A DNA stretch of 12,238 nt, taken from NCBI GenBank assembly GCA_016288175.1, contig JAEEYN010000212.1, forward strand, positions 1 to 12,238. Reading direction: 5' to 3'. Shown here in pieces: positions 6,166-12,238 of this stretch. The stretch's first letter is position 1; each line of letters opens with the position of its first letter. This DNA comes from Bacillota bacterium (GTDB lineage Bacteria; Bacillota; Clostridia; Christensenellales; CAG-138). The position numbers and the translations under genes were made by a program. Under the pieces are notes generated by a model. The model was given only the letters and a program-made list of their open reading frames with translations. It was not told where the DNA came from and did no database searches.

Positions 6166-6185
6166 CAATCGATAATTGTATTTTC

Positions 6186-6218
6186 TGCCCGGAGGTAAAT
6201 CTGCCTGCGGGCATTTTT
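6186..6218 (+). terminator. Riboswitch expression platform: attenuator terminator
   Basis: TGCCCG (6186-6191) pairs with CGGGCA (6208-6213), with a G-G mismatch and an inner AGG/CCT helix, followed by five T residues (6214-6218). It lies between the FMN aptamer and ribU, so control is by premature termination when FMN is bound. The ribU ribosome site GAGG (6222-6225) is beyond it. Confidence 0.88.
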
Positions 6219-6232
6219 ATCGAGGTAACAAA

Positions 6233-7006
6233 ATGTTCATGGAAACCAAATCATTTGGTGAAACGCTTGCCGAAACCTTCGCAAAGGCGAAGGACAATCT
6301 CGGCTTCCTGCTCGTCTGTCTCGGCATCTTCGCCGGCATTTTCATCATCGCGCTTCTTTTCGAGAAGTTCCTGATCAAGAGCCGCCGCAAGCTTTCCGAC
6401 ACGCGCTCGATCACCTTCATCGCCCTGTTTTCCGCAATGGCGGCGGTGCTGATGCTGCTCGAGTTCCCGCTGCTCTTCGTTGCGCCGGGCTTCTATCAGT
6501 TCGATTTCAGCGAAGTGCCCGTCATGATCTGCACCTTCTACCTCGGGCCCGTCGCCGGCGTTGTGACGGAGCTCATCAAGATCGTTCTCAAGCTCTTTAT
6601 CAAGGGCACCTCCACCGCGTTCGTCGGCGATTTCGCGAATTTCGTCGTCGGCTGCTCGTTCGTGCTTCCCGCGGGCATCATCTACCACACGAAGCCCAAG
6701 ACGAGCCGTGCGATAGTCGGCCTTGCCGCCGGCACGGGCATTATGACGGTTTTCGGCAGCGCGTTCAACGCGATCTACCTGATCCCGAAATTCGCGCAGC
6801 TCTTCGGGATGCCGATCGACGCGATCGTCGACGCCGGCCACAAGATCTTCTCCTCCGTTACGGATGTTCCCACCTTCGCGGCGTTCTGCGTCGCGCCGTT
6901 CAACCTCATCAAGGGCGCGGTGGTTTCGATCCTTGCGTTCCTGCTGTTCAAGGCTGTTTCGAGGTATTTGAAGCTTCCCGCCATGAAGACGAAAAAGCAG
7001 CAATAA
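6233..7006 (+). CDS. ribU: Riboflavin ECF transporter substrate-binding subunit RibU
   Basis: This 257-residue membrane protein is the S component of an energy-coupling-factor transporter that captures riboflavin for uptake with a shared EcfA/EcfA'/EcfT module, none of which is encoded here. The S-component core begins near residue 57 (RSITFIALFSAMAAVLMLLEFPL) and contains FYQFDFSEVPVMI (87-99) and LGPVAGVVTELIK (104-116), typical of RibU, then hydrophobic helices through residue 245. RibU proteins are usually about 190-210 residues; this one carries an extra N-terminal segment with a further membrane helix (about 23-48) ending in KSRRK. The start at 6233 (MFMETKSFG) has GAGG with 7-nt spacing and follows the attenuator. 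The frame runs back to 6176, but that start would lie upstream of and inside the terminator hairpin. The FMN riboswitch gives independent support for the substrate. Confidence 0.94.
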   Translation: MFMETKSFGETLAETFAKAKDNLGFLLVCLGIFAGIFIIALLFEKFLIKSRRKLSDTRSITFIALFSAMAAVLMLLEFPLLFVAPGFYQFDFSEVPVMICTFYLGPVAGVVTELIKIVLKLFIKGTSTAFVGDFANFVVGCSFVLPAGIIYHTKPKTSRAIVGLAAGTGIMTVFGSAFNAIYLIPKFAQLFGMPIDAIVDAGHKIFSSVTDVPTFAAFCVAPFNLIKGAVVSILAFLLFKAVSRYLKLPAMKTKKQQ

Positions 7007-7031
7007 GATTCGATATTTAATTATGCAGCAA

Positions 7032-7066
7032 AGAAAAGCGGAACCGCCCCAATGGGCGGTTCCGCT
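7032..7066 (-). terminator. Terminator between convergent ribU and the 7093-9639 gene
   Basis: A perfect 13-bp stem AGCGGAACCGCCC / GGGCGGTTCCGCT with a 4-nt loop (7037-7066) is followed on the minus strand by TTTTCTTTGC, a good U tract, so it ends the dockerin gene whose stop is at 7093. On the plus strand no U tract follows at once, so it would be weaker for ribU, although it probably also stabilises that mRNA end. Confidence 0.85.
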
Positions 7067-7092
7067 GCATTAAGCCTTAATTTTCAGGGCGA

Positions 7093-9639
7093 TCACGGGA
7101 TGATGCCCATCGCCTTGCGGAGGATCGTGATCGCGTCGGTGACGTTCACAACGCCGTTGCCGTCCACGTCGCCGCGGGCAATCTGTGCCGAAGTGAGGTT
7201 GATGATGCCCATCGCGTGGCGCAGCGCCATGACCGCGTCGGTAACGTTGACTGTGCCGTTGCCGTCCACGTCGCCGTTGCCGCTGCCGCCGCCGCTGCTG
7301 CTTATACGGACGTTGTCGATGACTGCAGTATCGTAGCCGCCGTCAAAGCTGCCGTCCTTATGATAGGTCCAGGTGAACTCATGCATACCGGCGGAAACTT
7401 GGCAGGAATAGGTCTGCCAGGTCTCGTCGCCTTCCTCATTGCCGGAGAAGGAGGCCTTCCGGACGCCGTCGATGTAGAAGGTCAGCTCGTCGTAGTTCGT
7501 CTCGGAGGTGACGACGTAATCGAAGCTGATCGTCGCGCCGGATGCGCCGATCATGCAGCTGGTGGAGGTGCTGCAGCTGCTGTTCGGGATACCCTGGTTG
7601 CTGGACCTTGCGAAGAGCCTGCCCTCATATTCGGCGAGCTCGAAGGGATAATCGCCGTCGTTGGAGAAGGAGAGATAATCGGGGTTCGAAGGATTCATAC
7701 CGTCCGGGTTAAGGGCCTGATCAAGATTCGGGAAATTGCGGACGATCTCGACGTTATCGATGAATACGCGGTCCTCGCCGTAATCGATGCCCTCATCCTT
7801 CGCATAATCCCACTTGAAGCTGTATGTGCCCGTTTCCGTTGCCGTGTATTCATAATACTGCCAGCCATTGGAATCGCCGCTTCTGCCGCCGAGGAAGGAA
7901 TAGGAGCCCGAACCGGGGGTCTTGATATAGAAATGCAGATAGTCGCTGCCGTCCTCCGTATCGGTATAGTACATGAAGCGGAAAACGTCGCCGGCAATAA
8001 GCTGGAAGTCATCTGCGGTCAGGACCGCCGTGCTGTTATCCCAGTACTTGTTGACCGCGGTCGCAGCTGAATGGAAGTTTTTGTTGCATTCGACGAAGCC
8101 CGGATTGCCGGAGGTGAAGTGGATCGTTCCGCCGGATACGTTCAGCATATTATCCAGATTCTGCTGATAACTGCCGCTGTAGGAAATGCCGGAGACGGTG
8201 GCATAGTCATAGCCCTTCGAAACACTGTCGTCCTTGACGTATTTCCAGGTGAGCACGAATGTGCCGTTCGAGGGAGCGGTGAAGGTATAGCTCCTCCAAC
8301 TCTCATCATTCCAGCCGGACTGGCGGACCTGCTCTTCGCCGTCCACGCAGAACTGGAAGTAGTCGTAATTCGGCTCGCAGCTTACGAAATAGTCGAAGGA
8401 TACCGTTTCATCGGCATTCATCGTGATGAGCAGCTCGAATACGGATTCGGAGTCGTCCAGGAAACGGTTGTTGTTGCGGACGCGCTTGTTCGTGCCGTTG
8501 CTGTTCATGACGGGAACAAAGCCTGCCGAATCCTGAGGAGTGATCAGGGGCTGCGTATTCGAATTGAGCGACGAGCTGCCCGCGAAAGTGTTCATATACG
8601 TGCGGCGGTCGCTGTAACCGCCCGGGCTCGTATCCAGCATGATATTGTCGATGCAGGCTACGTCGCTGCCGCTGTCGTTGGAGCTGTCCTTATGGTAGGT
8701 AAAGCTTATCGTATGGTAGCCGGTCGCGGTGAAGGTGTAGCCGTAGGTATGCCAGGTGAAATCGTCCAGCTCGGTGAAGGATGCGACCTCGGTGCCGTCC
8801 ACCTTGACGATCAGCTTGTCATAGAACATCTCGCCGGAGACTGCGTAATCGAAGCTGAGGATCCAGTCTGTACAAGCGTAGACGTATGCGTTGAAGGTCG
8901 AATCGCTGTTCGCAACACCGGCATTCGTGGAGCGGACGTACAGATCGTTGCTGCTGCTGTTCGAGTTTTGTTTTACCTCAAAGGGATAATCGCCCGAGGT
9001 TGCGAAGCTGAAGCCGCCGCTGTTGCCGTGTGCGGACGCTGCCCGGATCAAATATTGGGCGTTATGCCTGCTGTACTTCACGTCCATGACGCGGACACAG
9101 TCCGAGCCGGTGTCGTTGCTGCCGTCCTTCTGATACTTCCAGGCAAAGGTGTGTGTGCCGGACGTCGTGCAGGTATAGGTATAGTCGACCCACGCCGGAG
9201 TCGAGCCGCTTCCGCCGCTGATGCCCGAGTAGGCGAACACCTGCGTGCCGTTGTCGGTGAAGATGAACTTATCGTAAGTGGCCTCGGTCTGATACCAGTA
9301 CGAGAACGTGATCGTTTCGCCGACGGACATACTGAACGATTCGGATGTGATCACGGCGGTGCTGTTCGCGGTGCCGGCATTGTTGCTTTCGATGTATTTG
9401 AAGGTACCGTTGTCATGCCCGGTGAAGCCGGGGTTGCCGTTCGTGTATGTAATGTAGGTACTGGCGTTGTTGAGATAGTTTTCAAGAGCGGCGGCGCTCT
9501 CCTTCTTCGGGAGCTCCTCCGCAGTCTTTGCGGACTCCGCATTCGGAGCAGGATCCTCCGCCGCGAACGCAGCGGCGGGAACGACCGTGAGCAGCATCAG
9601 AGCCGCAAGCACGATCGCCAGAAGCTTTGAGTGTTTCAT
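7093..9639 (-). CDS. Secreted dockerin protein with five MAM-like repeats
   Basis: This 848-residue extracellular protein has no recognisable enzyme domain. Residues 1-27 are a signal peptide (MKHSKLLAIVLAALMLLTVV...FA), followed by a Glu/Ala/Pro-rich segment. Five MAM-like beta domains follow at about 51-190, 196-336, 345-487, 494-633 and 637-779. Each has a central ISFDY-like strand and YD.F...DG, then W..Y and a closing G.H.F.W.Y.KD.S...G.D...IDNV.I. The third copy is the most divergent. After a SSGGGSGN linker comes a type I dockerin (788-848) with two calcium loops, DVDGNGTVNVTD and DVDGNGVVNVTD, each followed by an AMGII helix end. Position 1 is Asp in both loops. ATG at 9639 is preceded by GAGGAGGG with about 6-nt spacing. 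It is a paralogue in architecture of the 711-2813 product. By inference the repeats bind a carbohydrate or protein and the dockerin anchors the protein to a cohesin. No cohesin is in the window. Confidence 0.88.
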   Translation of the reverse strand: MKHSKLLAIVLAALMLLTVVPAAAFAAEDPAPNAESAKTAEELPKKESAAALENYLNNASTYITYTNGNPGFTGHDNGTFKYIESNNAGTANSTAVITSESFSMSVGETITFSYWYQTEATYDKFIFTDNGTQVFAYSGISGGSGSTPAWVDYTYTCTTSGTHTFAWKYQKDGSNDTGSDCVRVMDVKYSRHNAQYLIRAASAHGNSGGFSFATSGDYPFEVKQNSNSSSNDLYVRSTNAGVANSDSTFNAYVYACTDWILSFDYAVSGEMFYDKLIVKVDGTEVASFTELDDFTWHTYGYTFTATGYHTISFTYHKDSSNDSGSDVACIDNIMLDTSPGGYSDRRTYMNTFAGSSSLNSNTQPLITPQDSAGFVPVMNSNGTNKRVRNNNRFLDDSESVFELLITMNADETVSFDYFVSCEPNYDYFQFCVDGEEQVRQSGWNDESWRSYTFTAPSNGTFVLTWKYVKDDSVSKGYDYATVSGISYSGSYQQNLDNMLNVSGGTIHFTSGNPGFVECNKNFHSAATAVNKYWDNSTAVLTADDFQLIAGDVFRFMYYTDTEDGSDYLHFYIKTPGSGSYSFLGGRSGDSNGWQYYEYTATETGTYSFKWDYAKDEGIDYGEDRVFIDNVEIVRNFPNLDQALNPDGMNPSNPDYLSFSNDGDYPFELAEYEGRLFARSSNQGIPNSSCSTSTSCMIGASGATISFDYVVTSETNYDELTFYIDGVRKASFSGNEEGDETWQTYSCQVSAGMHEFTWTYHKDGSFDGGYDTAVIDNVRISSSGGGSGNGDVDGNGTVNVTDAVMALRHAMGIINLTSAQIARGDVDGNGVVNVTDAITILRKAMGIIP

Positions 9640-9663
9640 ATGTATCCCTCCTCTATTATTATG

Positions 9664-9692
9664 CGGTATACATCCTGAAGATATGATATACC
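9664..9692 (-). other. Predicted 5'-terminal hairpin of the 7093-9639 mRNA
   Basis: On the minus strand, starting at the predicted first base (9692), GGTATA-T-CAT pairs with ATGTATACC as a 9-bp stem with one bulged T and a 9-nt loop. A hairpin at the very 5' end often protects an mRNA from decay; the inverted repeat could instead be a protein operator across the start site. The pairing is visible, the role inferred. Confidence 0.45.
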
Positions 9693-9698
9693 GTTTTT

Positions 9699-9727
9699 AT
9701 GATACCATACTTTATTCGAAATTACAA
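9699..9727 (-). promoter_or_regulatory. Promoter of the 7093-9639 dockerin gene
   Basis: On the minus strand TTGTAA (9727-9722) and TATCAT (9704-9699) are 17 bp apart. The predicted start at 9692 leaves a leader of about 53 nt. The match is moderate and the region is AT-rich, so an alternative -10 cannot be excluded. Confidence 0.55.
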
Positions 9728-9852
9728 TATGAATTATAAACTTTTCGAAAAATGTCTCCTTTTCTCGGAATTCCGGTACCTTACCCGTTTTGCGCGCGGA
9801 GGATGCATACGCGAAGGAAAACCATATATTTGAGGATATGCTTTATCCGCCA

Positions 9853-9881
9853 TTGAAAACGGGGAAAAAAAGGTGTAAAAT
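9853..9881 (+). promoter_or_regulatory. Promoter of the DUF1015 gene
   Basis: TTGAAA (9853-9858) and TAAAAT (9876-9881) are 17 bp apart, each one mismatch from consensus. Transcription should start near 9888, giving a leader of about 68 nt. This places the in-frame alternative start at 9911 inside the mRNA but without a ribosome site. Confidence 0.7.
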
Positions 9882-9930
9882 CAAATTTGTGAAAATGGCG
9901 GTCCGCCGCCGTGCCGCGATACTGCGGAAA

Positions 9931-9942
9931 GTTAAATTTAAC
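9931..9942. promoter_or_regulatory. Palindrome GTTAAATTTAAC abutting the ribosome site
   Basis: A perfect 12-bp palindrome ends one base before GGAGG (9943-9947) of the DUF1015 gene. It lies within the transcribed leader, about 45 bases after the predicted start, so it could be a roadblock operator or a weak AT hairpin. It may also be chance. Confidence 0.3.
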
Positions 9943-9955
9943 GGAGGAAAAATCA

Positions 9956-11290
9956 ATGAACCCGAAGTTTAAGAACGATATCGGCATTGCCGTGCCGGAG
10001 CTGATGATGCCCGCAAAGAGCGTCGATCTCACCAAATGGGCCTGCGTTGCGTGCGATCAGTACACCTCCCAGCCCGATTACTGGAACAAGTGCGAGGAGA
10101 TCGTCGGCGACGCGCCGTCCACCCTCCGCCTGATGCTCCCCGAGATCTATCTCGAAAAGCCCGGCGAAGCGGAGCGCATTGCCGCCATCCGCAAGGCCAT
10201 GGACGAATATGTTGAGAAGGGCATCCTCGAAAACAAGGGCGAGGGCTTCGTTTTCACCCGCCGCACCGTTGACGGAAAGACGAGGAACGGCCTTGTCGTC
10301 GCTCTCGACCTCGAAGCATACGACTATTCCAAGGGTTCCACCACCCTTATCCGCGCCACCGAAGGCACGATCGTCGAGCGCATTCCCCCGCGTCTCCGCA
10401 TCCGCGACGGCGCACCGCTCGAACTGCCCCATATCATCGTTCTCATCGACGACGATAAAAAGACCGTTATCGAGCCCCTTGCGGAGAACCTCGCGAAGGA
10501 CGAGCAGCTCTATGATTTCGACCTCATGCAGGGCGGCGGCCATGCCGAAGGCTGGCTGATCAACGACGAAGCCCAGATCAAGGGTGTTATCGACGCGCTC
10601 TGCGGCCTTGTCGACCCCGACAAGTACGGCACGAAGATGCCTCCCCTCCTTTTCGCGATGGGCGACGGCAACCACAGCTTCGCGACCGCGAAGGCCAACT
10701 GGGAGAAGCTCAAGGCGAACCTCACCCCCGAGGAGAGGGAGAACCATCCCGCCCGCTATGCGCTCGTTGAACTCGAGAACGTCCATGACGACGGCATCGT
10801 CTTCGAGCCCATCCACAGGGTCATCTTCAACATCTGCCCCGACTGCTTCATGGATGCGCTCAAGGAAGAGCTTATCAAGCAGAACGGCAGCGCGGAGATC
10901 CGCTATTTCGACTGCGAGCACTGCATGGCGAGGGCAAAGAAGGATCTGCCCGCCGGCGCGCACGTCATCCCGTTCGTGACCGAGAAGGGCAAGGGCCTTG
11001 TGATCGTCGAAAAGCCCGCCGCGCAGCTCGAGGTCGGGACCCTGCAGAACGCGCTCGACGTCGTTCTCAAGAAGACCGAAGGCGCAGTCATCGACTACAT
11101 CCACGGCGAGGACGTTGTCAACGAGCTCGGCTCCAAGCCCGGCAACATGGGCTTCCTGCTCCCGCCGATGGCGAAGGGCGACCTGTTCAAGACCGTCGTG
11201 TTCGACGGCGCGCTTCCGAGAAAGACCTTCTCCATGGGTGAAGCGCACGAGAAGAGGTACTACCTCGAATGCCGCAGGATCGGCAAATAA
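9956..11290 (+). CDS. DUF1015 family protein
   Basis: This 444-residue soluble protein belongs to the DUF1015 family (COG4198), which has no settled biochemical role. Supporting features are the N-terminal IAVPELMMPAKSVDLTKWA with CDQYTSQPDYW (about 34-44), the middle LIRATEGTIVERIPPRLRIR (131-150) with LPHIIVLIDDD (157-167), and the family's GDGNHSFATAK motif (236-246). Length is close to the usual 400-440. No signal peptide or membrane segment is seen. In various anaerobes this family is encoded beside serA/serC, and a link to serine or phosphoserine metabolism has been proposed; I recall this from memory, and no such neighbours are present here. The start at 9956 has GGAGG with 8-nt spacing; the longer frame from 9911 lacks one. 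It appears to be a single-gene unit with its own promoter and terminator. Family call firm, function unknown. Confidence 0.9.
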   Translation: MNPKFKNDIGIAVPELMMPAKSVDLTKWACVACDQYTSQPDYWNKCEEIVGDAPSTLRLMLPEIYLEKPGEAERIAAIRKAMDEYVEKGILENKGEGFVFTRRTVDGKTRNGLVVALDLEAYDYSKGSTTLIRATEGTIVERIPPRLRIRDGAPLELPHIIVLIDDDKKTVIEPLAENLAKDEQLYDFDLMQGGGHAEGWLINDEAQIKGVIDALCGLVDPDKYGTKMPPLLFAMGDGNHSFATAKANWEKLKANLTPEERENHPARYALVELENVHDDGIVFEPIHRVIFNICPDCFMDALKEELIKQNGSAEIRYFDCEHCMARAKKDLPAGAHVIPFVTEKGKGLVIVEKPAAQLEVGTLQNALDVVLKKTEGAVIDYIHGEDVVNELGSKPGNMGFLLPPMAKGDLFKTVVFDGALPRKTFSMGEAHEKRYYLECRRIGK

Positions 11291-11305
11291 TGCTTTGATA
11301 AACCG

Positions 11306-11338
11306 GGAAAGGGAGGCGAAGCTTCCCTTTCCTTTATT
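11306..11338 (+). terminator. Intrinsic terminator of the DUF1015 gene
   Basis: GGAAAGGGAGGC and GCTTCCCTTTCC form a 12-bp stem (one G-T pair) around a GAA loop, followed by TTTATT (11333-11338). It starts 15 bases after the stop codon at 11290. Confidence 0.9.
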
Positions 11339-11388
11339 CCTCTGCTCCCTTTAGGTTTCCCCGTCCCCCGCGCTCCGTCCTTTTCGCT

Positions 11389-12238
11389 ATGCTGGAAACA
11401 ACATTCAATTCCCTGACCGCCGTGCTGATCGTGATGTTCATGGTCGGCGTCGGCTGGCTTTTCGGGAAGCTCGGATACATCAAAAAAGAGCATAAGGGCC
11501 TGATGGTGAAGCTCATCATCTGCGCCGGCATGCCCGCGCTCGTTGTGAACAACGTGTTCGGCAATCTCGACCTTTCGTCGCTCGATCGGCCGCTTCTGCT
11601 GTTCCTGCTGCCGATCCTTTCGATGCTCTTCACGCTCGACATCGGCATACTGCTTGCGGTCATTCTGAAGCCCGATAAAAAGCGCGTCGGCGGATTCATC
11701 ACGATGTGCGCGTTTTCGAACTCGATCTTCGTCGGTCTCCCGATGAACACCGGCCTTTTCGGAGACGGAGCCGTGCCGTACGTGATGTGCTTTTATATTG
11801 TCAACACAACGCTTTTCTGGACGATAGGCAACTATTTGATCAGCCGCTCGGGCGAAGGCGGAAAGCACCAAAAGGGTTTCTTTAAAAATCTCAAAAAGCT
11901 GATCTCTCCCCCGCTTGTCGCGCTCGCCATCAGTCTTCCGCTGCTCGCACTAGGCGTTAAGATGCCGGAGCCGGTCGTCAAGCTCGCCGGATACATGGGC
12001 AACATCGTTACGCCGATCGCGCTGTTCTATATCGGCTACGCGCTGTATGAATACGGCCTCAGGAGCATGCGCCCGGGCAAGCACATGCTCGGCGTGATGT
12101 TCGTGCGCTTCATCTGCGCGCCGCTCATCATGGTGGGTCTGTGCAAGCTCTTCGGCTTCGGCGGGATGCCCTCCGGCGTACTCGTCGTTGAATCGGCGAT
12201 GCCCGTCATGACGCAGGCCGTCGTCGTTGCCGCCGCGC
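11389..12238 (+). CDS. AEC (auxin efflux carrier) family transporter, 3' end missing
   Basis: The first 283 residues of a membrane transporter of the AEC/BASS-like superfamily, whose bacterial members move organic acids such as malate or amino-acid-derived anions. The frame is still open at the window end; full members are about 300-320 residues, so only the last helix or so is missing. The sequence shows repeated hydrophobic helices from residue 10, GWLFGKLGYIKKEHKGLMVKL (22-42) after helix 1, the family motif FSNSIFVGLP (109-118), a charged cytoplasmic loop (152-170) and ESAMPVMTQAVVVAA near the end (269-283). ATG at 11389 is the only in-frame start after the stop at 11299-11301. No Shine-Dalgarno is visible upstream; the 50 bases before it are almost all pyrimidine. 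No promoter was recognised between it and the terminator 50 bases upstream. Substrate cannot be inferred. Confidence 0.9.
   Translation, partial: MLETTFNSLTAVLIVMFMVGVGWLFGKLGYIKKEHKGLMVKLIICAGMPALVVNNVFGNLDLSSLDRPLLLFLLPILSMLFTLDIGILLAVILKPDKKRVGGFITMCAFSNSIFVGLPMNTGLFGDGAVPYVMCFYIVNTTLFWTIGNYLISRSGEGGKHQKGFFKNLKKLISPPLVALAISLPLLALGVKMPEPVVKLAGYMGNIVTPIALFYIGYALYEYGLRSMRPGKHMLGVMFVRFICAPLIMVGLCKLFGFGGMPSGVLVVESAMPVMTQAVVVAAA

Larger units (their letters stand above)
9640..9955. other. Divergent intergenic region, 316 bp
   Basis: No gene is supported here. It holds the minus-strand promoter, leader and ribosome site of the dockerin gene (9640-9727) and the plus-strand promoter and leader of the DUF1015 gene (9853-9955). 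The AT-rich centre contains perfect palindromes TTTTCGAAAA (9742-9751), CGGAATTCCG (9766-9775) and, next to the DUF1015 ribosome site, GTTAAATTTAAC (9931-9942). A short plus-strand frame at 9790-9972 starts with TTG, lacks a ribosome site and overlaps the real gene, so it is not counted. Confidence 0.6.

Noticed and set aside
6176..6232. Longer reading of RibU from 6176.
   Set aside because: It would translate through the attenuator hairpin and has no ribosome site; GAGG fits 6233.
8071..9630. A 519-codon plus-strand open frame, with similar long frames at 7216-8070, 1740-3056, and minus-strand frames at 3647-4876 and 9953-11248.
   Set aside because: They lie opposite well-supported genes, lack ribosome sites and domain signals, and have the Arg/Val/Asp-rich look of antisense frames in GC-rich DNA.
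711..9639. Cellulosome gene cluster.
   Set aside because: Two dockerins are present but no cohesin, scaffoldin or cellulase; genes between them are unrelated housekeeping functions.
9790..9972. Possible 60-residue small protein on the plus strand.
   Set aside because: TTG start without ribosome site, upstream of the mapped promoter, overlapping the DUF1015 start, with composition typical of untranslated DNA.

Overview
The window looks like chromosome from an uncultured, GC-rich Gram-positive bacterium of the class Clostridia, plausibly a gut starch degrader. This rests on gene content: strong purine Shine-Dalgarno sites, an FMN riboswitch driving an ECF-type riboflavin transporter, a clostridial-style holin, type I dockerins and a secreted GH13 amylase. 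Third codon positions are mostly G or C, which is why long shadow reading frames occur opposite the real genes. No tRNA, rRNA, CRISPR array, transposase or phage structural gene was seen.

Layout. (1) 1-500, minus: the N-terminal part of a secreted alpha-amylase with its own promoter. (2) 711-2813, minus: a 700-residue secreted protein with two MAM-like beta domains, two other beta domains and a C-terminal dockerin. It is read in the same direction as the amylase and separated from it by a terminator. (3) 3038-4870, plus: a Na/phosphate cotransporter fused to a PhoU-like domain. (4) 5087-5581, plus: a stand-alone phage-type holin with a perfect consensus promoter that overlaps the preceding terminator. 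(5) 5656-5886, minus: a 76-residue Asn/Cys/Trp-rich protein built on a 30-residue tandem duplication. (6) 5991-7006, plus: promoter, FMN riboswitch, attenuator and ribU. (7) 7093-9639, minus: an 848-residue secreted protein with five copies of the MAM-like domain and a dockerin. (8) 9956-11290, plus: a DUF1015 protein. (9) 11389-12238, plus: an AEC-family transporter cut by the window end.

Nearly every gene appears to be its own transcription unit, with a recognisable promoter and an intrinsic terminator. The strongest common theme is extracellular: the amylase and the two dockerin proteins suggest a secreted, possibly dockerin-assembled polysaccharide-degrading or surface system. No cohesin or scaffoldin is visible here. 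The least explained items are the duplicated Cys/Asn/Trp protein and the seven-copy extracellular repeat shared by the two dockerin proteins.
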